Below, one piece after another: positions 1-9,198 of a stretch of 64,000 nucleotides of DNA. Position numbers and translations under genes: made by a program. How positions within the stretch are numbered: the stretch's first letter is position 1; every line of letters begins with the position of its first letter. A model generated the notes under the pieces. The model was given only the letters and a program-made list of their open reading frames with translations. It made no database searches and had not been told where the DNA came from. This DNA comes from Mycobacterium sp. GA-1285 (GTDB lineage Bacteria > Actinomycetota > Actinomycetes > Mycobacteriales > Mycobacteriaceae): contig NZ_LQIS01000012.1 of NCBI RefSeq assembly GCF_001499905.1, positions 62,001 through 126,000 of the forward strand, written 5' to 3'.

Positions 1-38
1 GCCGCCAAGGAGGCGGGGTCGGTGAACTGCGCGGCCAC
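1..38 (-). CDS. Possible N-terminus of a divergent gene, cut by the window edge
   Basis: Reading leftwards from a GTG at 38 gives an open frame beginning VAAQFTDPASLA that runs off the window. A TAGAAT element (TANNNT type) lies 6 nt before this GTG on the same strand, which is the arrangement of a mycobacterial leaderless gene. Only 12 codons are visible, so no function can be given. It would be divergent from the DoxX-like gene at 131. Confidence 0.3.
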   Translation of the reverse strand, partial: MAAQFTDPASLA

Positions 39-130
39 CGGGAAATTCTATCACCAAAAACTCTTGACAAAATCCGACAGGAGGTGTGCTCTAAAGGGCA
101 TAACATTTGTTTATAGAAAGGAACGGCGTC

Positions 131-583
131 ATGACCACCTCGAATGCGTCTTCGGTCGACCACTCGGCGAGCCCGCTGCTTCGCGCCCGCACCGATCCCG
201 TCTACGCGGCCTACCTGATCCTGAGGGTGGGATTCACGGTGCTGCCGATCGTGATGGGCCTCGACAAGTTCACCAACGTGCTGACGAATTGGGAGGGTTA
301 CCTCGCGCCGTGGATCGTCGACCTCAGCCCGCTCACCGCGCACCAGACGATGTTGATCGTCGGCGTGATCGAGATCGTGGCCGGCATCGCGGTCGCGGTC
401 AAACCGCGCTACGCCGCGTACGTCGTCGCGCTCTGGCTCGCGGGCATCATCGTCAACCTGTTGACCTATCCCGGCTTCTACGACGTCGCGATGCGCGACT
501 TCGGTCTGCTACTGGGTGCGTTGACGCTCGGCAGGCTGGCCTCCGTGTACGACGCCCCGTTGCACACCCGGGTCACGCGATGA
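131..583 (+). CDS. DoxX-like small integral membrane protein
   Basis: This 150-residue protein has about four hydrophobic segments, roughly residues 25-45, 70-92, 97-117 and 120-138, with a short polar N-terminus. Size and layout fit the DoxX/DoxD-like membrane protein group, whose members often accompany redox or detoxification functions; the substrate is unknown. ATG at 131 is preferred over the in-frame upstream ATG at 107 because an AAAGGA ribosome-binding site sits about 8 nt before it. The leader is A/T-rich with a TTGACA at 64-69. It ends two bases before the convergent GH3 gene. Confidence 0.6.
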   Translation: MTTSNASSVDHSASPLLRARTDPVYAAYLILRVGFTVLPIVMGLDKFTNVLTNWEGYLAPWIVDLSPLTAHQTMLIVGVIEIVAGIAVAVKPRYAAYVVALWLAGIIVNLLTYPGFYDVAMRDFGLLLGALTLGRLASVYDAPLHTRVTR

Positions 584-584
584 G

Positions 585-2999
585 CTAGGCGTCGACTGCC
601 ACGGAGGAGAAGAACGCCCGCTCGTCACCGCCGAAGATGCGTGTCTCGCCGGTGACGGTGACCATGGCACGAGCTCGAATGTCCATCGAGCTCGTGCCCA
701 CGCGCAACTCCACCGGACCCGGCTCCATGACGAGCTCGCCCGAAATACCCGTGTAGGCAAGAACACTCAACGGCAGCGTGAACATCACCGACTTGGACGC
801 ACCTGGCTCCAGGTCGACACGAGCGAACCCGACGAGCTGTTGGGCGGGCAACGTGACACCGGTCGCGGTGTCGGCGGCGTACAACTGCACGACATCGGAT
901 CCGCGTCGCTGGCCGGAGTTGGTGATGACGACGGTCGCGGTCACCGCGCCGCCCGTGTCGACGGTGTCGTTCGCGAGCTGCAGCGGACCGTAGCTGAACG
1001 TGGTGTAGCTCAAGCCGTGACCGAATCCGAACAGCGGCGTGGCGGCCATGTCGAGATAGCCGGTGTGGGGGTCCGCGTCGGTGCGCCGGTAGCCGCTGCC
1101 GGTTCTGTGGCCGTGATGGATCGGCACCTGGCCGACGTGCCACGGCATCGTGAACGGAAGCTTCCCAGCGGGATTCGTGACTCCGAAGATGGCATCGGCG
1201 AGCGCGGTGGCCTGGTGCGGACCGGCGTAGAACGCGGTCAGCACGGCGGGTAACTCGTCGATGACGCCGCCAAGCGCATACGGTCGTCCCATCGAGAGCA
1301 CGGTGACGGTCGGCTTACCGACCGCGGTCACCGCCTCGATCAACGCCGCCTGCTGGGCGGGCAGGGTGATGTCGGCGGTGTCGGACCCTTCTCCCTCCGT
1401 GCGCGCGCCGGACCATGACGATCGTCCTCCCACGGCCAAGATGACGACGTCGGCTGCCTTGGCGGCGGCGACGGCGACGGCGATATCGACCGGCTCGGCC
1501 GGCGTCACACCCGTGCCGGCCACGGCGACCACCTCCGCGTGAGGCAGCAGTCGCCGGACCGCCTCCACCAGCGAGACGGCCGAGTAGTGGAACTCGATGT
1601 AGGAGCGGCGGTCCGTCGCGAACACCGGCCCGAGCTCGCCCGCGATCGCCACGAGCGCCTCGTGCGGCACGTCCCCGCCGAGTTCCATTCCCGCCATGGA
1701 GATTTCGCCGCCGGTTGCTCGCGCCTGGAGCATCTTGACCGCGTCGGCGAACGTGTAGGTCGAGAACCCCGACGCCACATCGTCGGCGTGGGGACCGATG
1801 ACCGCGACCCGCCCGGCGTCGGTGCTCAGCGGCAGCAGGTCGTCGTCGTTCTTGAGCAGCGTCACGGCCTGTGCGGCCAGCCGGGCCGACAGGTCCGCGC
1901 CCTCACCTGCCAGCGACGTGATGGCGATCGGATCCTCCGGGACGTACGGGTCGTCGAACAGCCCGAGCGCGAACTTCTCACGCAGGACCCGGAGGACCGA
2001 GCGGTCCAGTACCGACTCGTCGATCCGGCCCCGCCGGACGGCCTCCGCCAACACCTGCCCGTAACCGAAGACTTCCGGCATCTCGACGTCCAGCCCCGCC
2101 GTCAGCGCCAGAGCGCCTGCGTCCTCGGCTGTTTCGGCCACCCGCTGCCTTGTCTGCAGAAACCCGATCGCAAAGTAGTCGGACACCGTCGTCCCGGTGA
2201 ATCCCAGCTTGTCACGCAGCAAGGTCGTCAGCACCGCACGGGAGGCCGAGACCGGCACGCCGTCGACCTCGCTGTAACTGGGCATCACGCTCGCCAGGCC
2301 GGCCAAGCGGATGGCGGCCTCGAAAGGGCGGGCATAGACGTCGTGCAGTTCGCGGACCCCGACCACCGTCGCCGCCATGTTCTGTCCACCTTCGGTGACC
2401 CCGTAGCCGACGAAATGCTTACCGGTCGCCGAAACCCCCTGTGCCAGGTCGTACGTCTGCAGGCCGCGTGTGTACGCCACGCTCATCGCGCTGACGAGAT
2501 AAGCGTCCTCACCGAACGTCTCGCCGACCCTGCCCCAGCGGGCATCTCGGGCGATGTCCATCACCGGTCCCAGCGCCTGGCGAAGGCCGACCGAGCGCAG
2601 CTGGCGACGAAGGAGATCCGTCATCTCCTCCACTGCCGCGGCGTCCCAACCCGCGGACAGCGCGATCGGGGAGGGGAATGCGGTGAAGCACGGCGCCACG
2701 ACACCGCTCATCGCCTCGTTGTGGAAGATGGCGGGAATCTCTAGTCGGGTCTCCGTCACGAGGTAGCGCTGAATCTCGTTGACCGCCTTGGCGAGAACTT
2801 CAGGTGTCTTGTGGCCGATCATCCCCAGAGCGCAGACGTGCCCGATGCCCTTTCCGAGGAGGGCGTCGAGCCGGTCGCGGTTGGTTCCCTCCGGGGTGAA
2901 AAGCGCCAACGGGAACACCGAGGACAGCTGCATCGCCTTCTCGGCCACCGTCATCTGACGCAACAGATCTTCCGCACGTGCCATCGGGTCAGCCGCCAC
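585..2999 (-). CDS. Glycoside hydrolase family 3 beta-glucosidase-type enzyme
   Basis: A full-length 804-residue GH3 protein that should hydrolyse terminal beta-glycosidic bonds with retention. The order is the N-terminal TIM-barrel domain (about 1-340), including GKHFVGYG and the nucleophile region TVSDYFAIG near residue 270, then the alpha/beta sandwich domain (about 370-610), then a C-terminal fibronectin-III-like domain (about 660-790). There is no signal peptide, so a cytoplasmic role on imported oligosaccharides or glycosylated metabolites is likely. GTG at 2999 and ATG at 2984 are both possible starts. It is divergent from fdxA. The family is clear; substrate specificity cannot be read. 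Confidence 0.85.
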   Translation of the reverse strand: MAADPMARAEDLLRQMTVAEKAMQLSSVFPLALFTPEGTNRDRLDALLGKGIGHVCALGMIGHKTPEVLAKAVNEIQRYLVTETRLEIPAIFHNEAMSGVVAPCFTAFPSPIALSAGWDAAAVEEMTDLLRRQLRSVGLRQALGPVMDIARDARWGRVGETFGEDAYLVSAMSVAYTRGLQTYDLAQGVSATGKHFVGYGVTEGGQNMAATVVGVRELHDVYARPFEAAIRLAGLASVMPSYSEVDGVPVSASRAVLTTLLRDKLGFTGTTVSDYFAIGFLQTRQRVAETAEDAGALALTAGLDVEMPEVFGYGQVLAEAVRRGRIDESVLDRSVLRVLREKFALGLFDDPYVPEDPIAITSLAGEGADLSARLAAQAVTLLKNDDDLLPLSTDAGRVAVIGPHADDVASGFSTYTFADAVKMLQARATGGEISMAGMELGGDVPHEALVAIAGELGPVFATDRRSYIEFHYSAVSLVEAVRRLLPHAEVVAVAGTGVTPAEPVDIAVAVAAAKAADVVILAVGGRSSWSGARTEGEGSDTADITLPAQQAALIEAVTAVGKPTVTVLSMGRPYALGGVIDELPAVLTAFYAGPHQATALADAIFGVTNPAGKLPFTMPWHVGQVPIHHGHRTGSGYRRTDADPHTGYLDMAATPLFGFGHGLSYTTFSYGPLQLANDTVDTGGAVTATVVITNSGQRRGSDVVQLYAADTATGVTLPAQQLVGFARVDLEPGASKSVMFTLPLSVLAYTGISGELVMEPGPVELRVGTSSMDIRARAMVTVTGETRIFGGDERAFFSSVAVDA

Positions 3000-3055
3000 A
3001 GTGGTTCAGTATCCCGTCGCCGACGTGCGGACGGACCGGTTCCAGCGCGCTGCGC

Positions 3056-3094
3056 CAGGGTCATTGGTCCTCGAATCAACGGGCCTTCGCCCCG
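3056..3094 (+). promoter_or_regulatory. Tandem DosR-type boxes upstream of fdxA
   Basis: Two GGGxCxTNNxxCC-like palindromes resemble the DosR consensus (GGGACTTNNGTCCC / GGCCCT): GGGTCATTGGTCC at 3058-3070 and GGGCCTTCGCCCC at 3081-3093. Their centres are about 23 bp apart. A TACACT -10 element at 3118-3123 lies 6 nt before the fdxA ATG, so transcription probably starts at the ATG and the proximal box is centred near -42. Confidence 0.6.
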
Positions 3095-3129
3095 CGACGA
3101 TCGGCCCCGGCGATTCCTACACTGCGGCC

Positions 3130-3468
3130 ATGACCTACGTGATCAGTAGTGCGTGTGTGGACGTGATGCACAAATCGTGTGTGCCCGAATGCCCGGTCGA
3201 CTGCATCTACGAGGGCGCGCGATCGCTGTACATCAATCCCGACGAATGCGTGGACTGCGGCGCGTGCAAACTGGCGTGCGAAGAGGGCGCGATCTACTTC
3301 GAGACGGATCTTCCCGACGACGAACTGCGCCACCTCGCCGACAACGCCGCGTTTTTCACCGAGATCCTTCCGGGCCGCGACGCGCCCGTGGGTTCACCCG
3401 GCGGCGCGGCCAAGCTCGGCCCGGTCGGCGCTGACACTCCCCTCGTCGCGGCGATGCCGCCCCGCTGA
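3130..3468 (+). CDS. fdxA: Seven-iron ferredoxin FdxA, dormancy type
   Basis: A 112-residue electron carrier with cysteines 9, 17, 21, 25, 40, 43, 46 and 50, the pattern for one [3Fe-4S] and one [4Fe-4S] cluster. Its sequence closely follows what I remember of M. tuberculosis FdxA (Rv2007c): same MTYVI start, same DNAAFF block after residue 70 and same GSPGGAA tail, which the housekeeping FdxC lacks. The proline that usually follows the last cluster cysteine is glutamate here. ATG 3130 is chosen because a -10 element lies 6 nt upstream, implying a leaderless mRNA. FdxA belongs to the hypoxia-induced DosR regulon; its redox partner is not evident here. Confidence 0.9.
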   Translation: MTYVISSACVDVMHKSCVPECPVDCIYEGARSLYINPDECVDCGACKLACEEGAIYFETDLPDDELRHLADNAAFFTEILPGRDAPVGSPGGAAKLGPVGADTPLVAAMPPR

Positions 3469-3505
3469 TCACGCGAAAAAAAGACCTCGAAATAGGACCC
3501 GGTGA

Positions 3506-3527
3506 AGTAGGGACCTAAGGCCCTACT
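3506..3527 (+). promoter_or_regulatory. DosR-type palindrome upstream of the acyltransferase
   Basis: AGTAGGG (3506-3512) and CCCTACT (3521-3527) are perfect inverted arms around ACCTAAGG, giving a core of GGGACCTAAGGCCCT that matches the DosR GGGACYTNNGGCCCT form. The centre is 42 bp before the ATG at 3559, the position expected for activation if the mRNA starts at or near the ATG. Confidence 0.75.
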
Positions 3528-3558
3528 GCGCAATCGGCCGGTCGCCGAGAGTAAGGGT

Positions 3559-4968
3559 ATGGAGCAGCTCACCACACTGGACGCGGGATTTCTACAGGCC
3601 GAGGACTCCGATCCTCACGTGAGCCTGGCGATCGGCGCCATCGCCGTCCTCGCCGGGCCGATGCCCCAATTCGATTCGCTTGTCGCCGATCTCGCCGAAC
3701 GCGTATCGGCCGTACCCCGCTTTCGGCAGATCCTTCGCATCCGCCCGCTCGACCTCGGCGCACCGGAGTGGGTGGACGACGCGGCAGTCGACATGTCTCA
3801 CCACATCCGCCGGGCGGCGCTGCCGCGGCCCGGCGACGATACGGCGCTGTTCCGCTGGGCCGCCGAGGTGATGGAGCGGCGCCTGGACCGCGACCGGCCC
3901 CTGTGGGAATGCTGGATCGTCGACGGTCTGGCGCACAACCGGTGGGCGATGCTGATGAAGATCCACCACTGCATCGCCGACGGGGTCGCTGCCACGCATC
4001 TGCTCGGGCACCTCTGCGACGGGTATGGCGGCGAGACGTTCGTGACGGCGTTGCACGCTGCTCAACCTGCGCCGAAACCGTGGCGGCTGCCCGCCTTGTC
4101 GCTCAACCCGGTCGATTGGATGACTTCGGCGTGGCGGACATCCCGCGATGTGACCTCCACCGCGACGCAGGCGCTGCACGGGGCCGTCGAGATCGCCGGT
4201 GGGCTGCTGCGGCCGGCTTCCTCGTCGTCGCTGACCGGTCCGGTGTCCGACATGCGCCGCTACGCCTCCGTCGAGGTGTCGATGCCCGATGTTCACCGCA
4301 TCTGTGAGCGGTTCGACGTCACGGTCAACGACGTCGCGCTGGCGGCGATCACCGACAGCTTTCGCACGATCCTACTGCGTCGCGGCGAGAAGCCCGGGCG
4401 CACGTCGCTGCGCACCCTGGTCCCGGTGTCGGTGCGGTCCGCGGATGCGGCCGACGAACCCGACAACCGGGTCTCGGTGATGCTGCCCTACCTTCCTGTC
4501 GAGAAGGCCGACCCGATCCAGCAGTTGCAAGCCGTGCACGCTCGACTGGGCAAGTCCAAGACGAGCGGCCAGCGCGAGGCCGGAAACCTCTTCGTGTCCG
4601 CGGCCAACGCGATCCCCTTCCCGTTGACGGCGTGGGCAGTTCGGGCGCTGACCCGGCTACCGCAGCGCGGCGTCGTGACATTGGCGACCAATGTGCCCGG
4701 TCCCCGCAAGCGGATGCGGCTCAAAGGGCGCGAAGTCATTCGGCTGCTGCCGATTCCGCCGCTGGCTCTTCGGCTGCGGACCGGCATCGCGATCCTCAGC
4801 TACGCCGACCACCTCGCGTTCGGCATCATCGGTGACTACGACGCCGCACCTGACGTCAACGAGCTCGCCGATGGCATCGAACGAGCCATCACCCGACTGG
4901 CCGACCTGAGCAACGGTCACTGGCGTTGCACCCCCGTCGGCACCCTCGCTCTGGTCCAAGGAGGCTGA
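3559..4968 (+). CDS. Wax ester synthase/diacylglycerol acyltransferase (WS/DGAT)
   Basis: A 469-residue acyl-CoA:diacylglycerol or alcohol acyltransferase that makes triacylglycerol or wax ester for storage lipid. The catalytic HHCIADG motif (HHxxxDG) lies near residue 136 and the C-terminal WS/DGAT domain contains the usual NVPGP segment. Length is typical. Its dormancy-island position, DosR box and pairing with the next gene make it the counterpart of M. tuberculosis tgs1 (Rv3130c), though mycobacteria carry many paralogs and orthology is inferred. The stop overlaps the next start (TGATG), so the two are translated as one operon. Confidence 0.88.
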   Translation: MEQLTTLDAGFLQAEDSDPHVSLAIGAIAVLAGPMPQFDSLVADLAERVSAVPRFRQILRIRPLDLGAPEWVDDAAVDMSHHIRRAALPRPGDDTALFRWAAEVMERRLDRDRPLWECWIVDGLAHNRWAMLMKIHHCIADGVAATHLLGHLCDGYGGETFVTALHAAQPAPKPWRLPALSLNPVDWMTSAWRTSRDVTSTATQALHGAVEIAGGLLRPASSSSLTGPVSDMRRYASVEVSMPDVHRICERFDVTVNDVALAAITDSFRTILLRRGEKPGRTSLRTLVPVSVRSADAADEPDNRVSVMLPYLPVEKADPIQQLQAVHARLGKSKTSGQREAGNLFVSAANAIPFPLTAWAVRALTRLPQRGVVTLATNVPGPRKRMRLKGREVIRLLPIPPLALRLRTGIAILSYADHLAFGIIGDYDAAPDVNELADGIERAITRLADLSNGHWRCTPVGTLALVQGG

Positions 4969-5408
4969 TGACCATGGTCAAAGGTCAAGAACTGGAGACC
5001 CTCAACCGCAGGCAGTGTCTGGATCTGCTCGGCGGCGTGCGGGTGGGTCGGCTGGTCTTCACCGAGGACGCGTTGCCCGCGGTGCAGCCGGTGAACTTCC
5101 GGCTGTGGCGTGACGACGTGGTGATCCGCGTCGCCGGGGGTCCGAAGTTGCTCGCGGCCACCGACAATCAGGTTGTGGCGTTCGAGGCCGACGAATTGGA
5201 TTCCGACCTGCGGACCGGCTGGAGTGTGGTGGTCGTCGGGCATGCCGATGAGATCAGCAGCATCGAAGAACTGACCGAAGTGGCGGGAACGTTCGTGCAG
5301 CCGTGGGTCAAAGGCACGCGTGATCACTTCGTGCGCATCCGCTCGGAGAGAATCACCGGACGGCGATTCCTTGAGCGCGACCACCCGCAGTATCGCCGGA
5401 TCGGTTAG
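4968..5408 (+). CDS. Pyridoxamine 5'-phosphate oxidase-like flavin/F420-binding protein
   Basis: A 146-residue split-barrel protein of the PNPOx-like group: LGGVRVGRLVF at 20-30, a VQPVNF strand, and a C-terminal strand VRIRSERITGRRF. It resembles the DosR-regulon protein next to tgs1 in M. tuberculosis (Rv3129). Such proteins bind FMN, F420 or haem-type cofactors, and the reaction is not known. ATG at 4968 overlaps the acyltransferase TGA by one base and follows a strong AAGGAGG site, so it is co-translated with it. Confidence 0.75.
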   Translation: MTMVKGQELETLNRRQCLDLLGGVRVGRLVFTEDALPAVQPVNFRLWRDDVVIRVAGGPKLLAATDNQVVAFEADELDSDLRTGWSVVVVGHADEISSIEELTEVAGTFVQPWVKGTRDHFVRIRSERITGRRFLERDHPQYRRIG

Positions 5409-5417
5409 AGCGCAGCC

Positions 5418-8400
5418 TCAGTCCTGCCGATTCGACTCGGCGGGAAACCGGATGACGCTTCCGGGGGTCAGCGTCTGGACCCGCCCGCGGCATTCGATGA
5501 CGACCGGCGGAACCTGCTGCGGCCCGACACTTACTTCGGCGCCACGCCCGCTGACCCTCAGGTGCAGGTGGTGGCCGCGATAGTGGAAGGGAAAACCGAG
5601 CGCGCCCAACGATTCCGGCCAGTACGGTGACAACACGATGCGGTTGCCACGCATTTCCAGACCGGTGAAACACCGCTGCATCAAGTCGACACTGCCCGCC
5701 ATCGCGGCGAGGTGCACACCTTCCGATGTCGTGCCGCCCTGAATGTCGTCGACATCGGACTTGAGGACGTCGCGGAAGAAGTCCAGCGCGCGATCGCGGT
5801 TGGCCCGGGCAAGCACCCAGGAATGAACGACGGCACTGAGCGTCGAGCCGTGCGAGGTGCGGGCGATGTAGTAATCGACCATCACCGGAATCATCTGTGG
5901 GGCAAGGTGATAGCCGAGGTGGGTCAGCAGCTCGCGAAGTTCGTCCGACGACAGCAGGTACAGCAGCATGAGCGCGTCGGCCTGCTTGGAGGCACGGTAC
6001 CGGTTGACGTCGTCTTGTTCTGCCTCCAGGATCCTGTCCAGGCGCTGGATGTTGCCGTAGCGGGCCCGATACGCCTCCCAGTCCAGTTCCTCGAGCGCGT
6101 CGTAGCCCTCGAACTGGCTGATCATCCCGTCGTGGAACGGTACGAACATGCGTCGACTCACATGATCCCAACGCTCGAGTTCGTGGTCGGTGAGCCCGAG
6201 CTTCTCGCGTAGGTCGAGGCGGTTGGGCAGCGGCATCTCCTGCAGAGCGTCGATCGCGCGCAGGATGACCCACACCGCCATCACGTTGGTGTAGGAGTTG
6301 TTGTCGACGCCGGTGAAGGGACGATCGGGATAGCCGGAATGGAACTCGTCGGGTCCGATCACGCCGAGAATCGAGTAACGACCGGTTTTCTCGTCGTAAG
6401 TGGTTCTGCTGACCCAGAACCGGGCGATCTCGATCAGCATCTCGGCCCCGTAGTCGATCAGGTAGGCCAGGTCGCCCGTGACCTGATAGAACTGCCACAC
6501 GTTGTAGGCGACCGCGATACCGATGTGGTGCGCCAGATGGCTCGCATCGGGGTTCCACCGGCCCGACCGTGGGTTCAGATGCACTGACGGGCTTTCCTCG
6601 CGACCGTCGCTGCCCGACTGCCACGGGAACATCGCCCCCGCATAACCGGCCAGCTCCGCCGCGCGTCGGGCCTCTACCAGCCGCCGATACCGGTACCGCA
6701 ACAGTGCCCGCGTGATCGTCGGGAACCTCAGATTCAGAACGGGGAAGATGAACAATTCGTCCCAGAAGATATGGCCGCGGTAGGCCTCCCCGTGCAGGCC
6801 CCGCGCGGGAACGCCGATGTCGAGGTCCTCGCTGTGCTGCGACACCGTCTGCACCAAGTGCAGCAGGTGAAGTCGCAAGATGCTCAATTCCTCTGGGTGA
6901 CCGTCGAATTCGATGGACATGCGCTCCCAGATGTGCGCCCAGGCCAGCGTGTGCGCCTCTCGGATCTCGGCGAATCGGCCTTGTCGAGCCAACCGGCGTT
7001 CTGCGCCCGCGGCGGGATCCGACGTGGCGACGTCGCGGCCCGTCACCAGCGTCACGACCTTCTCGACGGTCAACGATTGGCCGTTGGCCATGTCGACGGA
7101 GACCTCGTGGCCGATCTCGAAGTCATCCTCGACCAGACGGTATTTCGCGACAGCGGGCTCCTCGCCCTGCCACACCGTGGTCCGGGCCGCGAGCGCGATG
7201 GGTATCTGTGACTGGTTGGTGCGTACCGTCATCAACACGGAGTTGTCGGCGAGTTCGGCGCTCTCGAGCGCCTCCACATGGTTGCTGGCCAGTCCGCGGT
7301 AGCGTTCCACTCCGCAATTGCAGACATCGCCGTCCAGCGTCGACCGGATCTCGATGACCCCGGACCAGTTCTCGGCCACGATCGTCGTCTCGAGCGCGGC
7401 GACGTGCGCCTGGTCCATCGACACCAACCGGTGCTGTGTCACCGAGGTGATGCGTCCGTCGTCATCGCTGAAGCGCAGGGCACGGGTCAGGGTCCCGCCG
7501 CGCAGGTCCAGGGTCTGACGGTAGGAGTGCAGCGTCACGGCGCCGACGTCGAACCAGTCGCCGCCGTCGATACGAAATGTCAGGGGAAGCCAGTTCGGAA
7601 GGTTCACCAGGCTTTCGTGTTCGAGCTTCTTGCCGGCCAGTTCGTCGTCGAGGCGGTTGTACACCCCCGCGGCGTACGTCGCCGGATAGTGGACCTGGCC
7701 GGCCTTCGACTCAGGAGCGGCACCGCGGGTGGCGAAGTAACCGTTGCCGACGGTGCACAGCGCCTCGCGCAGCTTCTCGGCCGGGGGGTCGAAACCGTCG
7801 AAGGTCAGGGTCCAGGCCACGTTCGAGGTGGCGTGCTGTAGCGCCAGCCAGCGACCCCCGCGGTCCAGGAATTCCCGGACCTGGTCGGGGTTCTCGAGCG
7901 TGAAGCTTGCCGCCGTCGGTCGATCGTGGTCCTCGTCGTGCCGCACCGCGATACCGATACCGCCGGCGCGAAGTGCGTCGAACGCGTCCTCGTCGGTGAT
8001 GTCGTCACCGATGTAGATGGTGACCGAACGAGCCTCGTGCGGCAGCCGGTCGTGCACCCACTTCAGCGCCGAGCCCTTGTCCCAGTCGATGTCCGGGCGC
8101 AACTCGACCACCTTGCGCCCCGTCGTCACGCGAAGGCCGAATCGGGCACAGTAGTCGCGCGTCGCGGCGACGATCTCGGTCACCCGGTCGTCGGGCGCGT
8201 TGCGATAATGCACGGCAACGGCATATCGCTTGTGCTCGACGTGTGCCCCGGCGATGGAGCTCAATTGCTCGCGCAGCGAGTCGGCGGCCCGCTGCAGCGG
8301 GGCAACCGCGTCGGCGGCGGCGTCGTTGTGGTACTCGGTGCCGTCCGGTCCGACCATCTCGAAGCCGTGGCTGCCGGCATACCAGAGGCCCGGCACGCCG

Positions 8401-9122
8401 ATCCGCGCGCGGACGTCGGCGAGATCCCGGCCGCTGAGGATGGCCACCGGGCACTGCTCGGCCAACGCGCTCAACGCCTCGGCGGCGCCGTCGACGAGCG
8501 TGGCGGCGTCGGGATCGTTGACGATTCCCGACAGGGTGCCGTCGAAGTCCAGGCAGACGAACGGCCGCCTCCCGTCGATGGCGCCGATCATCTGCCCGTA
8601 CGTGTCGAGGGCGTTCGGCACGGTGGACAACCGCCGGTCCCCGGATCGCACGGTGACTTCGGAGAGGTCCGAGACGGCGGTATCGGCGCCGCTGCCGACG
8701 AGGTCTTCGGCCCGGTCGGCCCCGCCGACACCGATCACGAGCGCGAAACCGCCGCGATGGCCGGCCTGCACACCGGGTTCGGTGTGGTCGATGACCACCG
8801 CGCGCCCGGGTACCGTCCCCAGCCTGGCGCTGGCCTCCACCAGGACGGTCGGATCGGGCGTGTCGGGTGTTCCGAGCGCTTCGGCGACCGCGGCGTCGAT
8901 GCTGACGGCGAAGAGGTCCTCCAAACCCGCGGCGGCCAGGATCTCGCCGGCATCGCGGGCCGCGGAGAACACGGCTGTCCCGAGCCCGGCGTCGACGAGC
9001 TTGCGCGCCAGGCTGACTGTCGAGGCGACGGGCCTGACCGAGGAGGTGTGGGTGACGACGGCGTCGAGATTGAAGAGCACGGCGTCGTGCAGGCGTGGGT
9101 CGATGATCACCGGTTTGTTCAC
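5418..9122 (-). CDS. otsB1: OtsB1-type fusion: degenerate HAD, trehalose-phosphatase, GH65 domains
   Basis: A 1234-residue protein in three parts. Residues 1-165 look like a beta-phosphoglucomutase-type HAD fold, but the nucleophile motif reads FNLDAVV with Asn18 where Asp is required, so this part is probably inactive. Residues 180-420 are a trehalose-6-phosphate phosphatase domain with DFDGT (Asp192 and Asp194) and GDDITDEDAF. The remainder is a family 65 glycoside hydrolase/phosphorylase domain with the GVIGPDEFHSG acid region. The layout matches M. tuberculosis OtsB1 (Rv2006). GTG at 9122 is chosen over the in-frame ATG at 9173 because that ATG lies inside a DosR box centred 44 bp from the GTG. 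It converges on the PNPOx-like gene. Confidence 0.85.
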   Translation of the reverse strand: MNKPVIIDPRLHDAVLFNLDAVVTHTSSVRPVASTVSLARKLVDAGLGTAVFSAARDAGEILAAAGLEDLFAVSIDAAVAEALGTPDTPDPTVLVEASARLGTVPGRAVVIDHTEPGVQAGHRGGFALVIGVGGADRAEDLVGSGADTAVSDLSEVTVRSGDRRLSTVPNALDTYGQMIGAIDGRRPFVCLDFDGTLSGIVNDPDAATLVDGAAEALSALAEQCPVAILSGRDLADVRARIGVPGLWYAGSHGFEMVGPDGTEYHNDAAADAVAPLQRAADSLREQLSSIAGAHVEHKRYAVAVHYRNAPDDRVTEIVAATRDYCARFGLRVTTGRKVVELRPDIDWDKGSALKWVHDRLPHEARSVTIYIGDDITDEDAFDALRAGGIGIAVRHDEDHDRPTAASFTLENPDQVREFLDRGGRWLALQHATSNVAWTLTFDGFDPPAEKLREALCTVGNGYFATRGAAPESKAGQVHYPATYAAGVYNRLDDELAGKKLEHESLVNLPNWLPLTFRIDGGDWFDVGAVTLHSYRQTLDLRGGTLTRALRFSDDDGRITSVTQHRLVSMDQAHVAALETTIVAENWSGVIEIRSTLDGDVCNCGVERYRGLASNHVEALESAELADNSVLMTVRTNQSQIPIALAARTTVWQGEEPAVAKYRLVEDDFEIGHEVSVDMANGQSLTVEKVVTLVTGRDVATSDPAAGAERRLARQGRFAEIREAHTLAWAHIWERMSIEFDGHPEELSILRLHLLHLVQTVSQHSEDLDIGVPARGLHGEAYRGHIFWDELFIFPVLNLRFPTITRALLRYRYRRLVEARRAAELAGYAGAMFPWQSGSDGREESPSVHLNPRSGRWNPDASHLAHHIGIAVAYNVWQFYQVTGDLAYLIDYGAEMLIEIARFWVSRTTYDEKTGRYSILGVIGPDEFHSGYPDRPFTGVDNNSYTNVMAVWVILRAIDALQEMPLPNRLDLREKLGLTDHELERWDHVSRRMFVPFHDGMISQFEGYDALEELDWEAYRARYGNIQRLDRILEAEQDDVNRYRASKQADALMLLYLLSSDELRELLTHLGYHLAPQMIPVMVDYYIARTSHGSTLSAVVHSWVLARANRDRALDFFRDVLKSDVDDIQGGTTSEGVHLAAMAGSVDLMQRCFTGLEMRGNRIVLSPYWPESLGALGFPFHYRGHHLHLRVSGRGAEVSVGPQQVPPVVIECRGRVQTLTPGSVIRFPAESNRQD

Positions 9123-9158
9123 GAGCCTGATCCGACTACCTTCCGACACACGCGCGGT

Positions 9159-9173
9159 AGGGCAGAAAGTCAT
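9159..9173 (-). promoter_or_regulatory. DosR-type box upstream of otsB1
   Basis: On the minus strand the sequence reads ATGACTTTCTGCCCT, matching GGGACTTNNGGCCCT at 10 of 13 defined positions. Its centre (9166) is 44 bp before the GTG at 9122, the same spacing as the other boxes in this island. Confidence 0.6.
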
Positions 9174-9198
9174 TGGAGGTGTCTGGGACGAACCGGGT

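Noticed and set aside
64..117. Sigma-70-type promoter TTGACA plus A/T-rich leader upstream of the DoxX-like gene
   Set aside because: TTGACA is present, but no TANNNT element lies at 16-19 bp from it; TAACAT at 101-106 is too far, so the promoter is not assigned.
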